Under the pieces are notes generated by a model. That model had not been told where the DNA came from, did not search any database, and saw only the letters and a list, made by a program, of their open reading frames with translations. Position numbers and translations under genes: made by a program. From Candidatus Contendibacter sp. (GTDB lineage Bacteria > Pseudomonadota > Gammaproteobacteria > Competibacterales > Competibacteraceae), in the NCBI GenBank assembly GCA_029624765.1, contig JARSSO010000063.1, positions 124,001 to 188,000 of the forward strand: a stretch of DNA of 64,000 bases, given 5' to 3'. Positions within the stretch are counted from its first letter, which is position 1. The number at the start of each line of letters is the position of its first letter. Below are positions 9,621 through 17,691 of this stretch, piece by piece.

Positions 9621-9698
9621 CGGGCGCCGTTGGCTTGGGAAAGCCACGCCATGCCGAGCCTGACGGTGGAAACCGTTGCAGCGCCCCTCGGCATGGGG
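9621..9698 (-). ncRNA. SAH (S-adenosylhomocysteine) riboswitch
   Basis: Read on the minus strand, the leader has CCGAGGGGCGCTGCAACGG (9673-9691), then CAGGCTCGGCATGG, then AACGGCGCCCG (9621-9631). This matches the conserved core and pairing of the SAH riboswitch class, which is found mostly before ahcY in beta- and gammaproteobacteria and turns expression on when SAH binds. CCATGCCGAG pairs with CTCGGCATGG to form the main helix, and GGCGC near the 3' end can form the pseudoknot. The element ends about 15 bases before the ahcY Shine-Dalgarno, which suits control of translation initiation. Confidence 0.9.
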
Positions 9699-9717
9699 GC
9701 GAAAATTGAGAAGTGCT

Positions 9718-10878
9718 TTACAACCCCGCCGCGTCCCGCAGCGCGTCGGCCTTGTCGGTGTACTCCCAGGTGAACTCCGGCTCCTCGCGCCCAAAATGGC
9801 CGTAGGCGGCGGTCTTGCGATAGATCGGCCGGATCAGGTTCAACATCTTGACCAGACCGTAGGGCCGCAGGTCGAAGTGGCCGCGAATGATGTCGACCAG
9901 CCGGTCCTCGTCCACCTTGCCGGTGCCGAAGGTGTTGACGCTGATCGAGGTCGGCTCGGCCACGCCAATCGCATAAGACACCTGAATTTCGCAACGTTCC
10001 GCCAGGCCGGCGGCCACGATGTTCTTGGCCACGTAACGGCCGGCGTAAGCGGCGGAACGGTCCACCTTGGACGGATCCTTGCCGGAGAAAGCCCCCCCGC
10101 CGTGATGCGCGGAGCCACCGTAGCTATCGACGATGATCTTGCGCCCGGTCAAACCGCAGTCGCCGACCGGCCCGCCGATGACGAAACTGCCGGTTGGGTT
10201 GATGTGATACTGGGTATGCTTGTCCAGCCATTCCGCCGGCAGCACCGGCAGGATAATGTTTTCCATCACCGCCTCGCACAGCAGCTTGTAGCCGATGTCC
10301 GGGTCGTGCTGGGTGGACAGCACCACCGCCTCGACGCCCACCGCCTTGTTGCCCTGGTAGCGAAACGTGATCTGGCTCTTGGCGTCGGGCCGCAGCCAGG
10401 GCAGCACGCCGCTCTTGCGCATCTCCGCCTGCCGTTGCACCAGTCGATGGGCGTAGGTGATGGGCGCGGGCATCAGCACGTCGGTTTCGTTGCAGGCGTA
10501 ACCGAACATCAGCCCCTGGTCGCCAGCCCCCTGCTCTTCCGGCTTGTCGCGGTTCACGCCCTGGGCGATGTTGGGCGACTGCTTGCCGATGCAGGACAAC
10601 ACCGCGCAGGTGGCGCCATCGAAGCCGACATGGGAATTGTCGTAGCCGATGCCGACCACGGTGTCGCGCACGATCTGATCGAAATCCACCCACGCCGCCG
10701 TGGTGATCTCCCCGGCCAGAACGACCACGCCGGTCTTGATCAGGGTTTCGCAGGCCACGCGAGCCTTGGGATCCTCGGCGAGGATGGCGTCCAGCACGGC
10801 ATCGGAAATCTGATCGGCGATCTTATCCGGATGCCCTTCGGAGACGGATTCGGAGGTGAACAGATAGGTGCGGCTCAT
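9718..10878 (-). CDS. metK: S-adenosylmethionine synthetase
   Basis: MetK makes S-adenosylmethionine from methionine and ATP in the cytoplasm. The 386-residue protein has the family's GHPDK motif near residue 16, GAGDQGLMFGYA (about 117-128) and the glycine-rich GGGAFSGKDPSKVDRS loop (about 261-276). GAGGAA lies about 9 bases before the ATG at 10878. It is the first gene of metK-ahcY; the 119-base gap between them holds the SAH riboswitch, so ahcY can be adjusted separately from metK. A clear promoter upstream of metK was not identified. Confidence 0.97.
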   Translation of the reverse strand: MSRTYLFTSESVSEGHPDKIADQISDAVLDAILAEDPKARVACETLIKTGVVVLAGEITTAAWVDFDQIVRDTVVGIGYDNSHVGFDGATCAVLSCIGKQSPNIAQGVNRDKPEEQGAGDQGLMFGYACNETDVLMPAPITYAHRLVQRQAEMRKSGVLPWLRPDAKSQITFRYQGNKAVGVEAVVLSTQHDPDIGYKLLCEAVMENIILPVLPAEWLDKHTQYHINPTGSFVIGGPVGDCGLTGRKIIVDSYGGSAHHGGGAFSGKDPSKVDRSAAYAGRYVAKNIVAAGLAERCEIQVSYAIGVAEPTSISVNTFGTGKVDEDRLVDIIRGHFDLRPYGLVKMLNLIRPIYRKTAAYGHFGREEPEFTWEYTDKADALRDAAGL

Positions 10879-11044
10879 GGGATGGCGTTCCTCGAACGAC
10901 GGTTGCGGTGTGGAAAATGGTGTGTCCTAAAGGAGCAACGGTCACGCAATGACGATCAGTCCGCTTATAAAATACCGCATTTGCATCTCGGACGTTCATT
11001 CTATTTTGTTATTAGAATTTCAATTTTCAATCTGGATCCTGCGA

Positions 11045-11554
11045 ATGAACAGGGTGACGAACGCCAGGGTATTGACCTGCGCCGAGTTGGGCTTTGAGCC
11101 GTTGGCGCTGCTGCTGGCGCGCTACGGCATGACCGTCGAGCGGGCGCCACCGGAAAGCGAAATTCCTGGCAGCTATTGGGGCGAGAGCGAGGCGGGGCTG
11201 ATCGGCGCGCGGTTGTTCGCGCGCGACGACACGCCGGTGCATTCCGCCCTGCACGAAGCCTGTCACTATATCTGCATGGACGCCGACCGCCGCGCCTCCC
11301 TGCATACCGACGCCGGCGGTGAGGTGATCGAGGAGAACGGCGTCTGCTACCTGCAAATCCTGCTGGCGGACGAACTGCCGGGCGTCGGGCGGGCACGGAT
11401 GTGCGCCGACATGGATGCGTGGGGTTATACTTTCCGCCTCGGCTCGGCCCGCGCCTGGTTCGACCAGGACGCCGAGGACGCCAGGGCCTGGCTGCTGCAA
11501 AACGGTTTGATCGACCTGGAACAGCGGCCGGTCTGGCGGGTGCGTCAGGGCTGA
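11045..11554 (+). CDS. Putative metallopeptidase-like protein with HExxH motif
   Basis: The 169-residue product contains HSALHEACHYICMD, in which His70-Glu71-x-x-His74 is a zinc-binding HExxH signature on a predicted helix; a third ligand is not obvious. The rest is soluble, acidic and without a signal peptide. I do not know a named family or a substrate. The ATG at 11045 is chosen because the region upstream reads like intergenic AT-rich DNA; the ribosome binding site is weak. It ends 37 bases before the exporter adaptor gene and could be co-transcribed with it, though a functional link is not evident. Confidence 0.65.
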   Translation: MNRVTNARVLTCAELGFEPLALLLARYGMTVERAPPESEIPGSYWGESEAGLIGARLFARDDTPVHSALHEACHYICMDADRRASLHTDAGGEVIEENGVCYLQILLADELPGVGRARMCADMDAWGYTFRLGSARAWFDQDAEDARAWLLQNGLIDLEQRPVWRVRQG

Positions 11555-11591
11555 GCCGCTCATCGCTCCCTTTCCCAACCGGGGAATCCCC

Positions 11592-12581
11592 GTGAAACGC
11601 GCATTCGTCTGGCTGCTGACCTTGTCCCTGTTGCCGTTGTTGACCGCGTTCCGCTGGCCCTGGCAGAGCGCCGGCGACCCCGGACGCATCGAGCTGTCCG
11701 GCACGGTGGAGGCGCGCGAGGTGGAACTGGCCTTCCAGGTCGGCGGACGCATCGCCAAGCTGCTGGTGGACGAAGGCGATGCCGTTCAAGCCGGGCAACC
11801 GGTCGCCACGCTGGATGCCGCCGATTACGAACTCGGGCTGCGCGCCGCCACCGCCCAGATGGAAGCGGCGCAAGCAGCCCTGGCGGCGTTGCGGGCCGGA
11901 ACTCGCGCCCAGGAATTGCGGGTGGCGGAGGCGCAACTGGCCAAGGCGCAAGCCGATCTCGATTACGCCCTCGTCGAATTCAAGCGGATTGCCGACCTGG
12001 TTTCCAAAAAGCTCGCGCCCCAGGACCAGCTCGACCAAGCGCAGCAACATCAGAACGTCGCCTTGGCGGGGGTGGCGCAGGCTCGACAAAATCTGGCGCT
12101 ATTGCGGGAAGGGCCTCGCCGGGAAGACATCGACCAGGCCGCCGCCACGCTCCGCGCCCGGCAAGCCGCGGTCGAAACCGCCCAGCGGCAACTGGATTAC
12201 GCCGAGGCGCGCGGTCCGGTCGCGGGTGTGGTGACGGTGCGGCTGGCCGAGGTGGGGGAGGTGGTGAGCGTGGGCAAACCGGTGTTGCGCATCGCCGAAC
12301 TGGGTCGGCCCTGGGTGCGCGTTTATCTGAACGAAACCGATTTGTCCCGGGTACGGCTAGGACAGTCGGCGGAAGTCCGGGTCGACAGCCTGCCTGGCAA
12401 GGTGTTGCCTGGTCGGCTTGCGTTCATTTCCCCCGAGGCCGAATTTACCCCGAAAACGGTGGAAACGCGCGCGCTGCGGGTGGATCTGGTCTATCGGGCC
12501 AAGGTCGAGGTGGATAACCCTGGCGGCGTACTGAAATTGGGCCAACCGGCCGACGTCGCGTTCAAGGCCGCCCCGCCATGA
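11592..12581 (+). CDS. HlyD/YbhG-type membrane fusion protein of an ABC exporter
   Basis: The 329-residue protein starts with a hydrophobic export signal or anchor (residues 5-20), then the biotinyl-lipoyl half-motif around LSGTVEAREVELAFQVGGRI. A long alpha-helical hairpin rich in Ala/Gln/Arg follows (about 90-200), with VSKKLAPQDQLDQAQQ at its tip. The second lipoyl half (YAEARGPVAGVVTVRLAEVGEVV) and a beta-barrel region complete the adaptor. It would bridge the inner-membrane ABC pump to an outer-membrane channel. Its stop overlaps the ATPase start (ATGA). Order and overlaps match the ybhG-F-S-R type of operon in E. coli. Confidence 0.9.
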   Translation: MKRAFVWLLTLSLLPLLTAFRWPWQSAGDPGRIELSGTVEAREVELAFQVGGRIAKLLVDEGDAVQAGQPVATLDAADYELGLRAATAQMEAAQAALAALRAGTRAQELRVAEAQLAKAQADLDYALVEFKRIADLVSKKLAPQDQLDQAQQHQNVALAGVAQARQNLALLREGPRREDIDQAAATLRARQAAVETAQRQLDYAEARGPVAGVVTVRLAEVGEVVSVGKPVLRIAELGRPWVRVYLNETDLSRVRLGQSAEVRVDSLPGKVLPGRLAFISPEAEFTPKTVETRALRVDLVYRAKVEVDNPGGVLKLGQPADVAFKAAPP

Positions 12582-13510
12582 TTGAAGCGGCCATGGAAAT
12601 CGCCGACCTGCGCTTTGCCTATGGCGAGCGCCCGGTGTTGGGCGGCGTAACGCTGCGCGTCGCGCCGGGACAGATATATGGAGTCGTGGGCGCGGACGGC
12701 GCGGGCAAGACTACCTTGTTGCAACTGGCGGTCGGGCAGTTGTCGCCCCGGGATGGGCGAATCCGCGTGTTGGGGCGGGATGCCGCCGATCCGGCCTTGC
12801 GCGACGAGATCGCGTACATGCCGCAAGGTTTCGGGTTGTATCCCGATTTGTCGGTGCGGGAAAACCTTGATTTCTTCGCCGATCTGCACGGATTGCCCCG
12901 AGCGGTGGCGCGCGAACGCATCGCCGAGCTGCTGCAACGGACCGGCTTGGCGGGATTCGAGGCGCGTCGCGCCAACAACCTGTCCGGCGGGATGATGCAG
13001 AAGCTGGCGCTGGCCTGCGCCCTGATCAGCCAACCACGGGCCATGTTTCTGGATGAACCGACCACCGGCGTGGACCCGGTGTCGCGGCGAGCGTTCTGGC
13101 GACTGCTGAACGGGGTACGGGCCGAGGGTGTGGCGATCTTGTACGCCACCGCGAACATGGACGAAGCGGAGCGTTGTGACCGGGTGGGTTTGCTGCACGC
13201 CGGCCGGCTGGATCGGCAGGGGACGCCCCTGGAATTGACGACGGGCGGCGACGCGACGCTGGTCGGCGTGTCCGGGCCGACGGCGCGGCGGCGACGCGCA
13301 GCCTTACTGGCGTGGCCGATGGTCAGGCTGGCATTCCCGGTCGGGCGGCAATTGCGAGTCTGGCTTGACGCGGGCGACTCGCTGGCCGAATTTCAAGCTC
13401 AATTGCGTGTGCTCGACCCCGAACTGGAGACGCAATCCTTGCGACCCACCTTGCAGGATGCGGCGCTGCGGGAATTGGCGATGGCGGAATACGTCGATGA
13501 AAACGGATAG
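12578..13510 (+). CDS. ABC transporter ATP-binding protein (first of two)
   Basis: The 310-residue ATPase has Walker A GADGAGKTT (38-46), a Q-loop at MPQGFGLY, the signature NLSGGMMQ and Walker B AMFLDEPTTGVDP. It resembles the N-terminal half of E. coli YbhF, which carries two ATPase domains in one chain; here the second domain is a separate gene at 14457. The start overlaps the adaptor stop (ATGA), and its 3' end overlaps the DUF2887 gene by 14 bases. It would power export with the permeases at 15419 and 16519. Confidence 0.93.
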   Translation: MIEAAMEIADLRFAYGERPVLGGVTLRVAPGQIYGVVGADGAGKTTLLQLAVGQLSPRDGRIRVLGRDAADPALRDEIAYMPQGFGLYPDLSVRENLDFFADLHGLPRAVARERIAELLQRTGLAGFEARRANNLSGGMMQKLALACALISQPRAMFLDEPTTGVDPVSRRAFWRLLNGVRAEGVAILYATANMDEAERCDRVGLLHAGRLDRQGTPLELTTGGDATLVGVSGPTARRRRAALLAWPMVRLAFPVGRQLRVWLDAGDSLAEFQAQLRVLDPELETQSLRPTLQDAALRELAMAEYVDENG

Positions 13511-14384
13511 CCTGTTTTACCGGCTGTTTCAGGAATGGCCGGAACTGGTCCTGGAACTGGCGGGGTTGGAGCCGACGGTCACCGGCTACACGCTGCGCGC
13601 CGAGGAGATCAAGCAAACCGGGTTCCGGCTGGATGGGGTGCTGGCGCCGCCGGATGACCAGCCGGACTGGCCGCTGGTGTTCGTCGAGGCGCAGTTTCAG
13701 CACGATCCCGATTTTCATGCGCGCTGGTTCTCCGAGATGTTCCTGTATCTGTATCGGCGTCCCCCGCGCCGGGCGTGGCGGGCGGTGACGGTGTTCCCAA
13801 GCCGGGCGACCGAGGGAGCGGTGGAACCCGCCTACGAGATGCTACTGGCCCATCCCTGGGTCAAGCGGATCTATTTGGAGGAGGCGCTTCAGGAACCGAC
13901 ACCAAGCCGGGGTTTACGGCTATTGGGCTTGATTCTGGTCCCGCCGACGATGGTGGTGGCTGAAGCCAAGGCGTTGTTGGCGGAAGAATCACCAGTGGAC
14001 GGAGGTCTAACCGGCGTAGCGCTGGTGGATTGGGTGGAAACCTTGCTGGTGTACAAATTGCCGCGCCTGTCGCGGGAGGAGATTCGCAAAATGCTGGACA
14101 TCTTCAATGTGGAATTGAAACAGACCCGTTTTTATCAGGAAGTGTTCGCCGAAGGTTTGGAGGAAGGCCGCCAGGAAGGCCGCCAGGAAGGCCGTCAGGA
14201 AGGCCGTCAGGAAGGCCGTCAGGAAGGCCGTCAGGAAGGCCGCCAGGAAGGCCAGCGGCAGGAACGCTTCCGCATTGCCCGGAGCTTGCTGGACGTGATC
14301 GCCGATGATCGGTTGCTGGCGGAGAGGATTGGCTTGACCGAGGCGGAGGTGCGGGGGCTGCGAGAGGTGGGTGGCGGTGGCTGA
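13497..14384 (+). CDS. DUF2887 / Rpn-family PD-(D/E)XK nuclease-like protein with EGRQ repeats
   Basis: The N-terminus (MKTDSLFYRLFQEWPELVLE) and the pair FRLDGVL / LVFVEAQFQ (about 45-65) match DUF2887, a family of putative recombination-promoting nucleases with a D...E-x-Q PD-(D/E)XK core. The C-terminus holds seven perfect EGRQ repeats, probably a charged coiled coil, then a short helical tail. The product is 295 residues. It starts inside the end of the first ATPase gene (14-base overlap) and is followed 72 bases later by the second ATPase gene, so it sits in the middle of an exporter operon. A transport role is not expected for this family; insertion or a co-opted gene are both possible. 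Confidence 0.85.
   Translation: MKTDSLFYRLFQEWPELVLELAGLEPTVTGYTLRAEEIKQTGFRLDGVLAPPDDQPDWPLVFVEAQFQHDPDFHARWFSEMFLYLYRRPPRRAWRAVTVFPSRATEGAVEPAYEMLLAHPWVKRIYLEEALQEPTPSRGLRLLGLILVPPTMVVAEAKALLAEESPVDGGLTGVALVDWVETLLVYKLPRLSREEIRKMLDIFNVELKQTRFYQEVFAEGLEEGRQEGRQEGRQEGRQEGRQEGRQEGRQEGQRQERFRIARSLLDVIADDRLLAERIGLTEAEVRGLREVGGGG
14163..14246 (+). repeat. Seven 12-bp tandem repeats in the DUF2887 gene
   Basis: The unit GAAGGCCG(C/T)CAG occurs seven times in tandem and encodes EGRQ each time; a degenerate eighth unit (EGQRQ) follows. As the unit is a multiple of three, gain or loss of copies changes coil length without breaking the frame. Confidence 0.95.
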
Positions 14385-14456
14385 AAACCGGCCGCCTCTC
14401 TCAACGGCCGTTTCAGGGATGGCCGGAGGCGCCACAAGCCTCATAAACACCGCCGC

Positions 14457-15422
14457 ATGAATCCGCCACAACCGGACGCGGCCGCCACCCCGATCATCCT
14501 CGCCGAAGATCTGACCCGCCACTTCGGCGATTTCGTCGCCGTGGACCACCTTCGCGTCACGGTGGAACCCGGCGAGGTGTTCGGGTTGCTGGGCGCGAAC
14601 GGCGCCGGCAAGACCACCGCGATTCGAATGCTGTGCGGCATGTTGCCGCCGACCGCCGGTCGGATTCGGGTCGCGGACGTGGATATGGCGCGGCACGCGC
14701 GCCGCGCGCGTGGTCAGATCGGCTACGTCGCCCAGCGGTTCTCGCTGTATGGCGATCTAACCGTGTCCGAAAATCTCAAGCTGCAAGCGGGGCTGTACGG
14801 GCTGACCGGCGCGCGCCAGCGGGAACGGCTGACATGGGCGCTGGCGCATCTGGAGCTGACCAACCGCAAGGACGTCATGGCCAGAGCGTTGCCGCTCGGT
14901 TATCAGCGGCGCCTGGCGCTGGCCGCCGCGCTGCTGCACGAACCGCGCGCGCTATTTTTGGACGAGCCAACCTCGGGCGTGGACCCGATGGCCCGCCAGC
15001 GATTCTGGGAACTGATCTACGAACTGGCCGACGGTGGCATCGGCATCCTGGTCACCACGCATTACATGGACGAGGCGCTGTTCTGCGACCGGCTGGCGCT
15101 GATGCAAGCCGGTCGCATCGTCACCGAAGGCACGCCTGACGTGTTGTTGCGCCGGCCGCTGCCGACACCGATTCTGGAGCTGGTCAGTCCCGATGCCGTC
15201 CGGTTCGAGCAGTTGGCGCAAGACTGGCCAGAGGTGCGCGAGATCATTCCCCATGCCGGACAACTGCGGATTCGCCTGCGCGCCGGGATAGCGGCGGGCG
15301 CGATGATGGAGAAAATCCACGGGGTCGCGGCGGAAGGCGGCCTGACTGTCAGCGCCTTGCATCCCGCCGCGCCGGAACTGGAAGACGTGTTCGTGGCGGT
15401 GTTGGAAGAGAACGAAGCATGA
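14457..15422 (+). CDS. ABC transporter ATP-binding protein (second of two)
   Basis: The 321-residue ATPase has Walker A GANGAGKTT (about 46-54), Q-loop YVAQRFSLYGDL and Walker B ALFLDEPTSGVDPMARQ. The expected signature LSGGQ is replaced by ALPLGYQRRLALA, a degenerate C-loop common in this subfamily. It corresponds to the C-terminal half of YbhF. It overlaps the first permease by four bases (ATGA). With the partner ATPase at 12578 it probably forms an asymmetric pair driving the permease dimer. Confidence 0.92.
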   Translation: MNPPQPDAAATPIILAEDLTRHFGDFVAVDHLRVTVEPGEVFGLLGANGAGKTTAIRMLCGMLPPTAGRIRVADVDMARHARRARGQIGYVAQRFSLYGDLTVSENLKLQAGLYGLTGARQRERLTWALAHLELTNRKDVMARALPLGYQRRLALAAALLHEPRALFLDEPTSGVDPMARQRFWELIYELADGGIGILVTTHYMDEALFCDRLALMQAGRIVTEGTPDVLLRRPLPTPILELVSPDAVRFEQLAQDWPEVREIIPHAGQLRIRLRAGIAAGAMMEKIHGVAAEGGLTVSALHPAAPELEDVFVAVLEENEA

Positions 15423-16522
15423 ACTTCCAGCATGTCCGGGCGATGGCGCGCAAGGAATGGTGGCATCTCCTGCGCGATCCGCGCAGTCTGGCGCTGATCC
15501 TGATCATGCCCAGCATGTTGCTGTTTCTGTTCGGCTATGCCATTCGTCTGGACCTGCAACACGCCCCCATCGCCCTCGTTCAGGAATCCCGCGACGCCGT
15601 CACCGAGGAACTGGCCGCCCACTTCGCCGCCAGTCGGGCCTTCAGCGTTGTCCTGCGCTCCAACGACCGCCGCGAGGCCGCCACCGCCTTGCAAAAAGGC
15701 CGGGTCTGGGCGGCGGTGATCTTTCCCCCCGACTACGCCCGGCAACTGGAACGGGGCGAAGCGCGGATTCAGTTATTGCTGGACGGCGTGGATGCCAACA
15801 CCGCCCGTTTGTTGCGCAACTACGCGCTGGTGCTGGTAAACGACTATCTTCTGAGCCGGGGCGGCCAGCCGCCGATCCGCGTCGAGGATCGCACCTGGTT
15901 CAACGAAACCAAGGAGAGCCGGCTGGCGATCATTCCCGGCGTCATCGCCATGGTAATGGCCGTGATCGGGGCGTTGATGACCTCGCTGACCATCGCCAAG
16001 GAGATGGAGCAGGGCAATCTGGTGATGTTGCGCACCACGCCGCTGACCCGCCGCGAATTTCTGCTCGGCAAACTGCTGCCCTACCTGCTCATCGGCCTGC
16101 TCGATCTGGCGGTGGCGGTGGCGGTGGCGGTCTTCGTGTTCGAGATGCCGCTGCGCGGTTCGCTGGCGGTCCTGCTGCTGCTGTCGGCGCTGTTCCTGCT
16201 GGTGGTGATGCTGCAAGGGGCGCTGATTTCGATCAACGCGGGGAATCAGTTGCTCGCCAGCCAGATATCCCTGGTGAGCACTTTTTTGCCGGCGTTCCTG
16301 TTATCCGGCTTCATCTTCGCCATCGAGAACATGCCGACCGTGTTGCAATACCTCACCCTGGCGGTGCCGGCCCGCTATTACGTCGCCTTGTCTCGCACCC
16401 TCTTCCTCAAAGGGATGGTGCCGCTGCTGCTGTGGACGCAGGCAGCCGCGCTGCTGGTGATCCTGCTGGTGCTGCTGCGGGTGACGCTGGTTCGGTCGCG
16501 GAAGCTGGGATTATTGCCGTGA
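15419..16522 (+). CDS. ABC-2 type exporter permease (YbhS-like)
   Basis: The 367-residue membrane protein has the ABC-2 permease layout: an N-terminal amphipathic stretch (ARKEWWHLLRDPRSLALIL), one transmembrane segment, a large extracytoplasmic domain with RTWFNETKESRLAIIPGVI just before the second segment, and five more hydrophobic segments to the C-terminus. It is the first of two permeases that would form the export channel. It starts within the ATPase stop and ends by overlapping the next permease (GTGA). Confidence 0.92.
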   Translation: MNFQHVRAMARKEWWHLLRDPRSLALILIMPSMLLFLFGYAIRLDLQHAPIALVQESRDAVTEELAAHFAASRAFSVVLRSNDRREAATALQKGRVWAAVIFPPDYARQLERGEARIQLLLDGVDANTARLLRNYALVLVNDYLLSRGGQPPIRVEDRTWFNETKESRLAIIPGVIAMVMAVIGALMTSLTIAKEMEQGNLVMLRTTPLTRREFLLGKLLPYLLIGLLDLAVAVAVAVFVFEMPLRGSLAVLLLLSALFLLVVMLQGALISINAGNQLLASQISLVSTFLPAFLLSGFIFAIENMPTVLQYLTLAVPARYYVALSRTLFLKGMVPLLLWTQAAALLVILLVLLRVTLVRSRKLGLLP

Positions 16523-17601
16523 ATCCAGTGATCACCAGCTTGATCCGGTTACGGGCTTTGTTGGGCAAGGAGTTCTTGCAACTCCTGCGCGATCCCCGGA
16601 TGCGATTTTTCATGCTGGTGCCGCCGCTGTTCCAATTGATGGTGTTCGGTTACGCAGCCAGCTTCGATGTCCGTCACGCCGAAATCGCGGTGGTGGATCA
16701 GGCGCGAACGGCGGCGACCCGCGAACTGTTGGCGGCGGTGGCGGCGACCGGCCGGTTTACCCTGCGCTACTACCCCGCTGTCGGCGTGGCGACGGCGGCA
16801 ATGGATCGCGGCGAAATCCGCGCTATCCTGCGATTCGCCCCCGATTTCGACCGGCAACCCGTGGCGCAAATCGTCTCCGACGGCTCGGATTCCAACAGCG
16901 CGCAGATGATCACCGGCCAGTTGAGTCAGACGCTGCAACGGAGCGCACGCTTGCGCGCCGACATCGAGCCGCCGGTGCAAATCGAGGAACGGGCCTGGTT
17001 CAACGAGAATCTGGACGACCGGCCCTATTTCGTGCCCGGCATCATCGCCACCATCGTGCTGATCACCACCGTGATTCTGACCGCGATGACCGTGGTACGC
17101 GAGCGAGAGCTTGGCACCCTGGAACGCCTGTTGGTGACGCCGGTCGCCCGGTTGGAATTTCTGATCGGCAAGATGGTGACCGTGGCCGCCGTCGGCCTGT
17201 TCGACGTGGCGTTGATCAGCCTGATCGCGGTCGCCTGGTTCGATGTGCCGTTTCGAGGCAACATCGTCGGCCTCCTGGCGGGCAGCATGCTGTTCCTGAT
17301 GAGTTCGCTGGGGATCGGGCTGCTGATCTCCAGCTATGCCGAAACCCAGCAACAGGCGATGCTGCTGGCCTTCTTCGTCATCATGCCGATGGTGGTGTTG
17401 TCGGGCTTCGCGTTCCCCATTCACAACATGCCCGAGGGCGTGCAGTGGCTAACCTGGCTGGACCCCCTGCGGTATTACCTGGTGGTGATCCGCGACGTGT
17501 TTCTGAAAGGGAGCGAGATCGGCGCGCACGGTTTCGAGTACGCGATGATGGCGCTGTTGGGGAGCGGAGCGCTGGCTTTGAGTCTGGCGCGGGTCAAGTG
17601 A
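16519..17601 (+). CDS. ABC-2 type exporter permease (YbhR-like)
   Basis: The 360-residue second permease has the same plan as its neighbour: LLGKEFLQLLRDPRMRFFM at the N-terminus, a periplasmic domain ending RAWFNENLDDRPYFVPGII, then TM segments including VLITTVILTAMTVVRERELG. The start is a GTG at 16519 that overlaps the previous stop (GTGA). The reading frame is open far upstream, but that part is a shadow of the first permease. It is the last gene of the exporter operon; a short hairpin without a T-run follows at 17606-17635. Confidence 0.92.
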   Translation: MNPVITSLIRLRALLGKEFLQLLRDPRMRFFMLVPPLFQLMVFGYAASFDVRHAEIAVVDQARTAATRELLAAVAATGRFTLRYYPAVGVATAAMDRGEIRAILRFAPDFDRQPVAQIVSDGSDSNSAQMITGQLSQTLQRSARLRADIEPPVQIEERAWFNENLDDRPYFVPGIIATIVLITTVILTAMTVVRERELGTLERLLVTPVARLEFLIGKMVTVAAVGLFDVALISLIAVAWFDVPFRGNIVGLLAGSMLFLMSSLGIGLLISSYAETQQQAMLLAFFVIMPMVVLSGFAFPIHNMPEGVQWLTWLDPLRYYLVVIRDVFLKGSEIGAHGFEYAMMALLGSGALALSLARVK

Positions 17602-17691
17602 CGAACCTTCCTCGCCCGGCGGCGAGAGAGGAAGGCGAATGGTCGGCTATACCCAATTTTTGCAAGTCCCCCAGCTTGGTCCTGGAACGAA

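Noticed and set aside
13365..13496. Longer start for the DUF2887 gene
   Set aside because: The extension lies deep in the first ATPase gene, whereas the family's conserved N-terminus begins at 13497.
17606..17635. Terminator after the exporter operon
   Set aside because: The CCTTCCTC/GAGGAAGG stem has no T-run on either strand, so I did not list it as a separate terminator.
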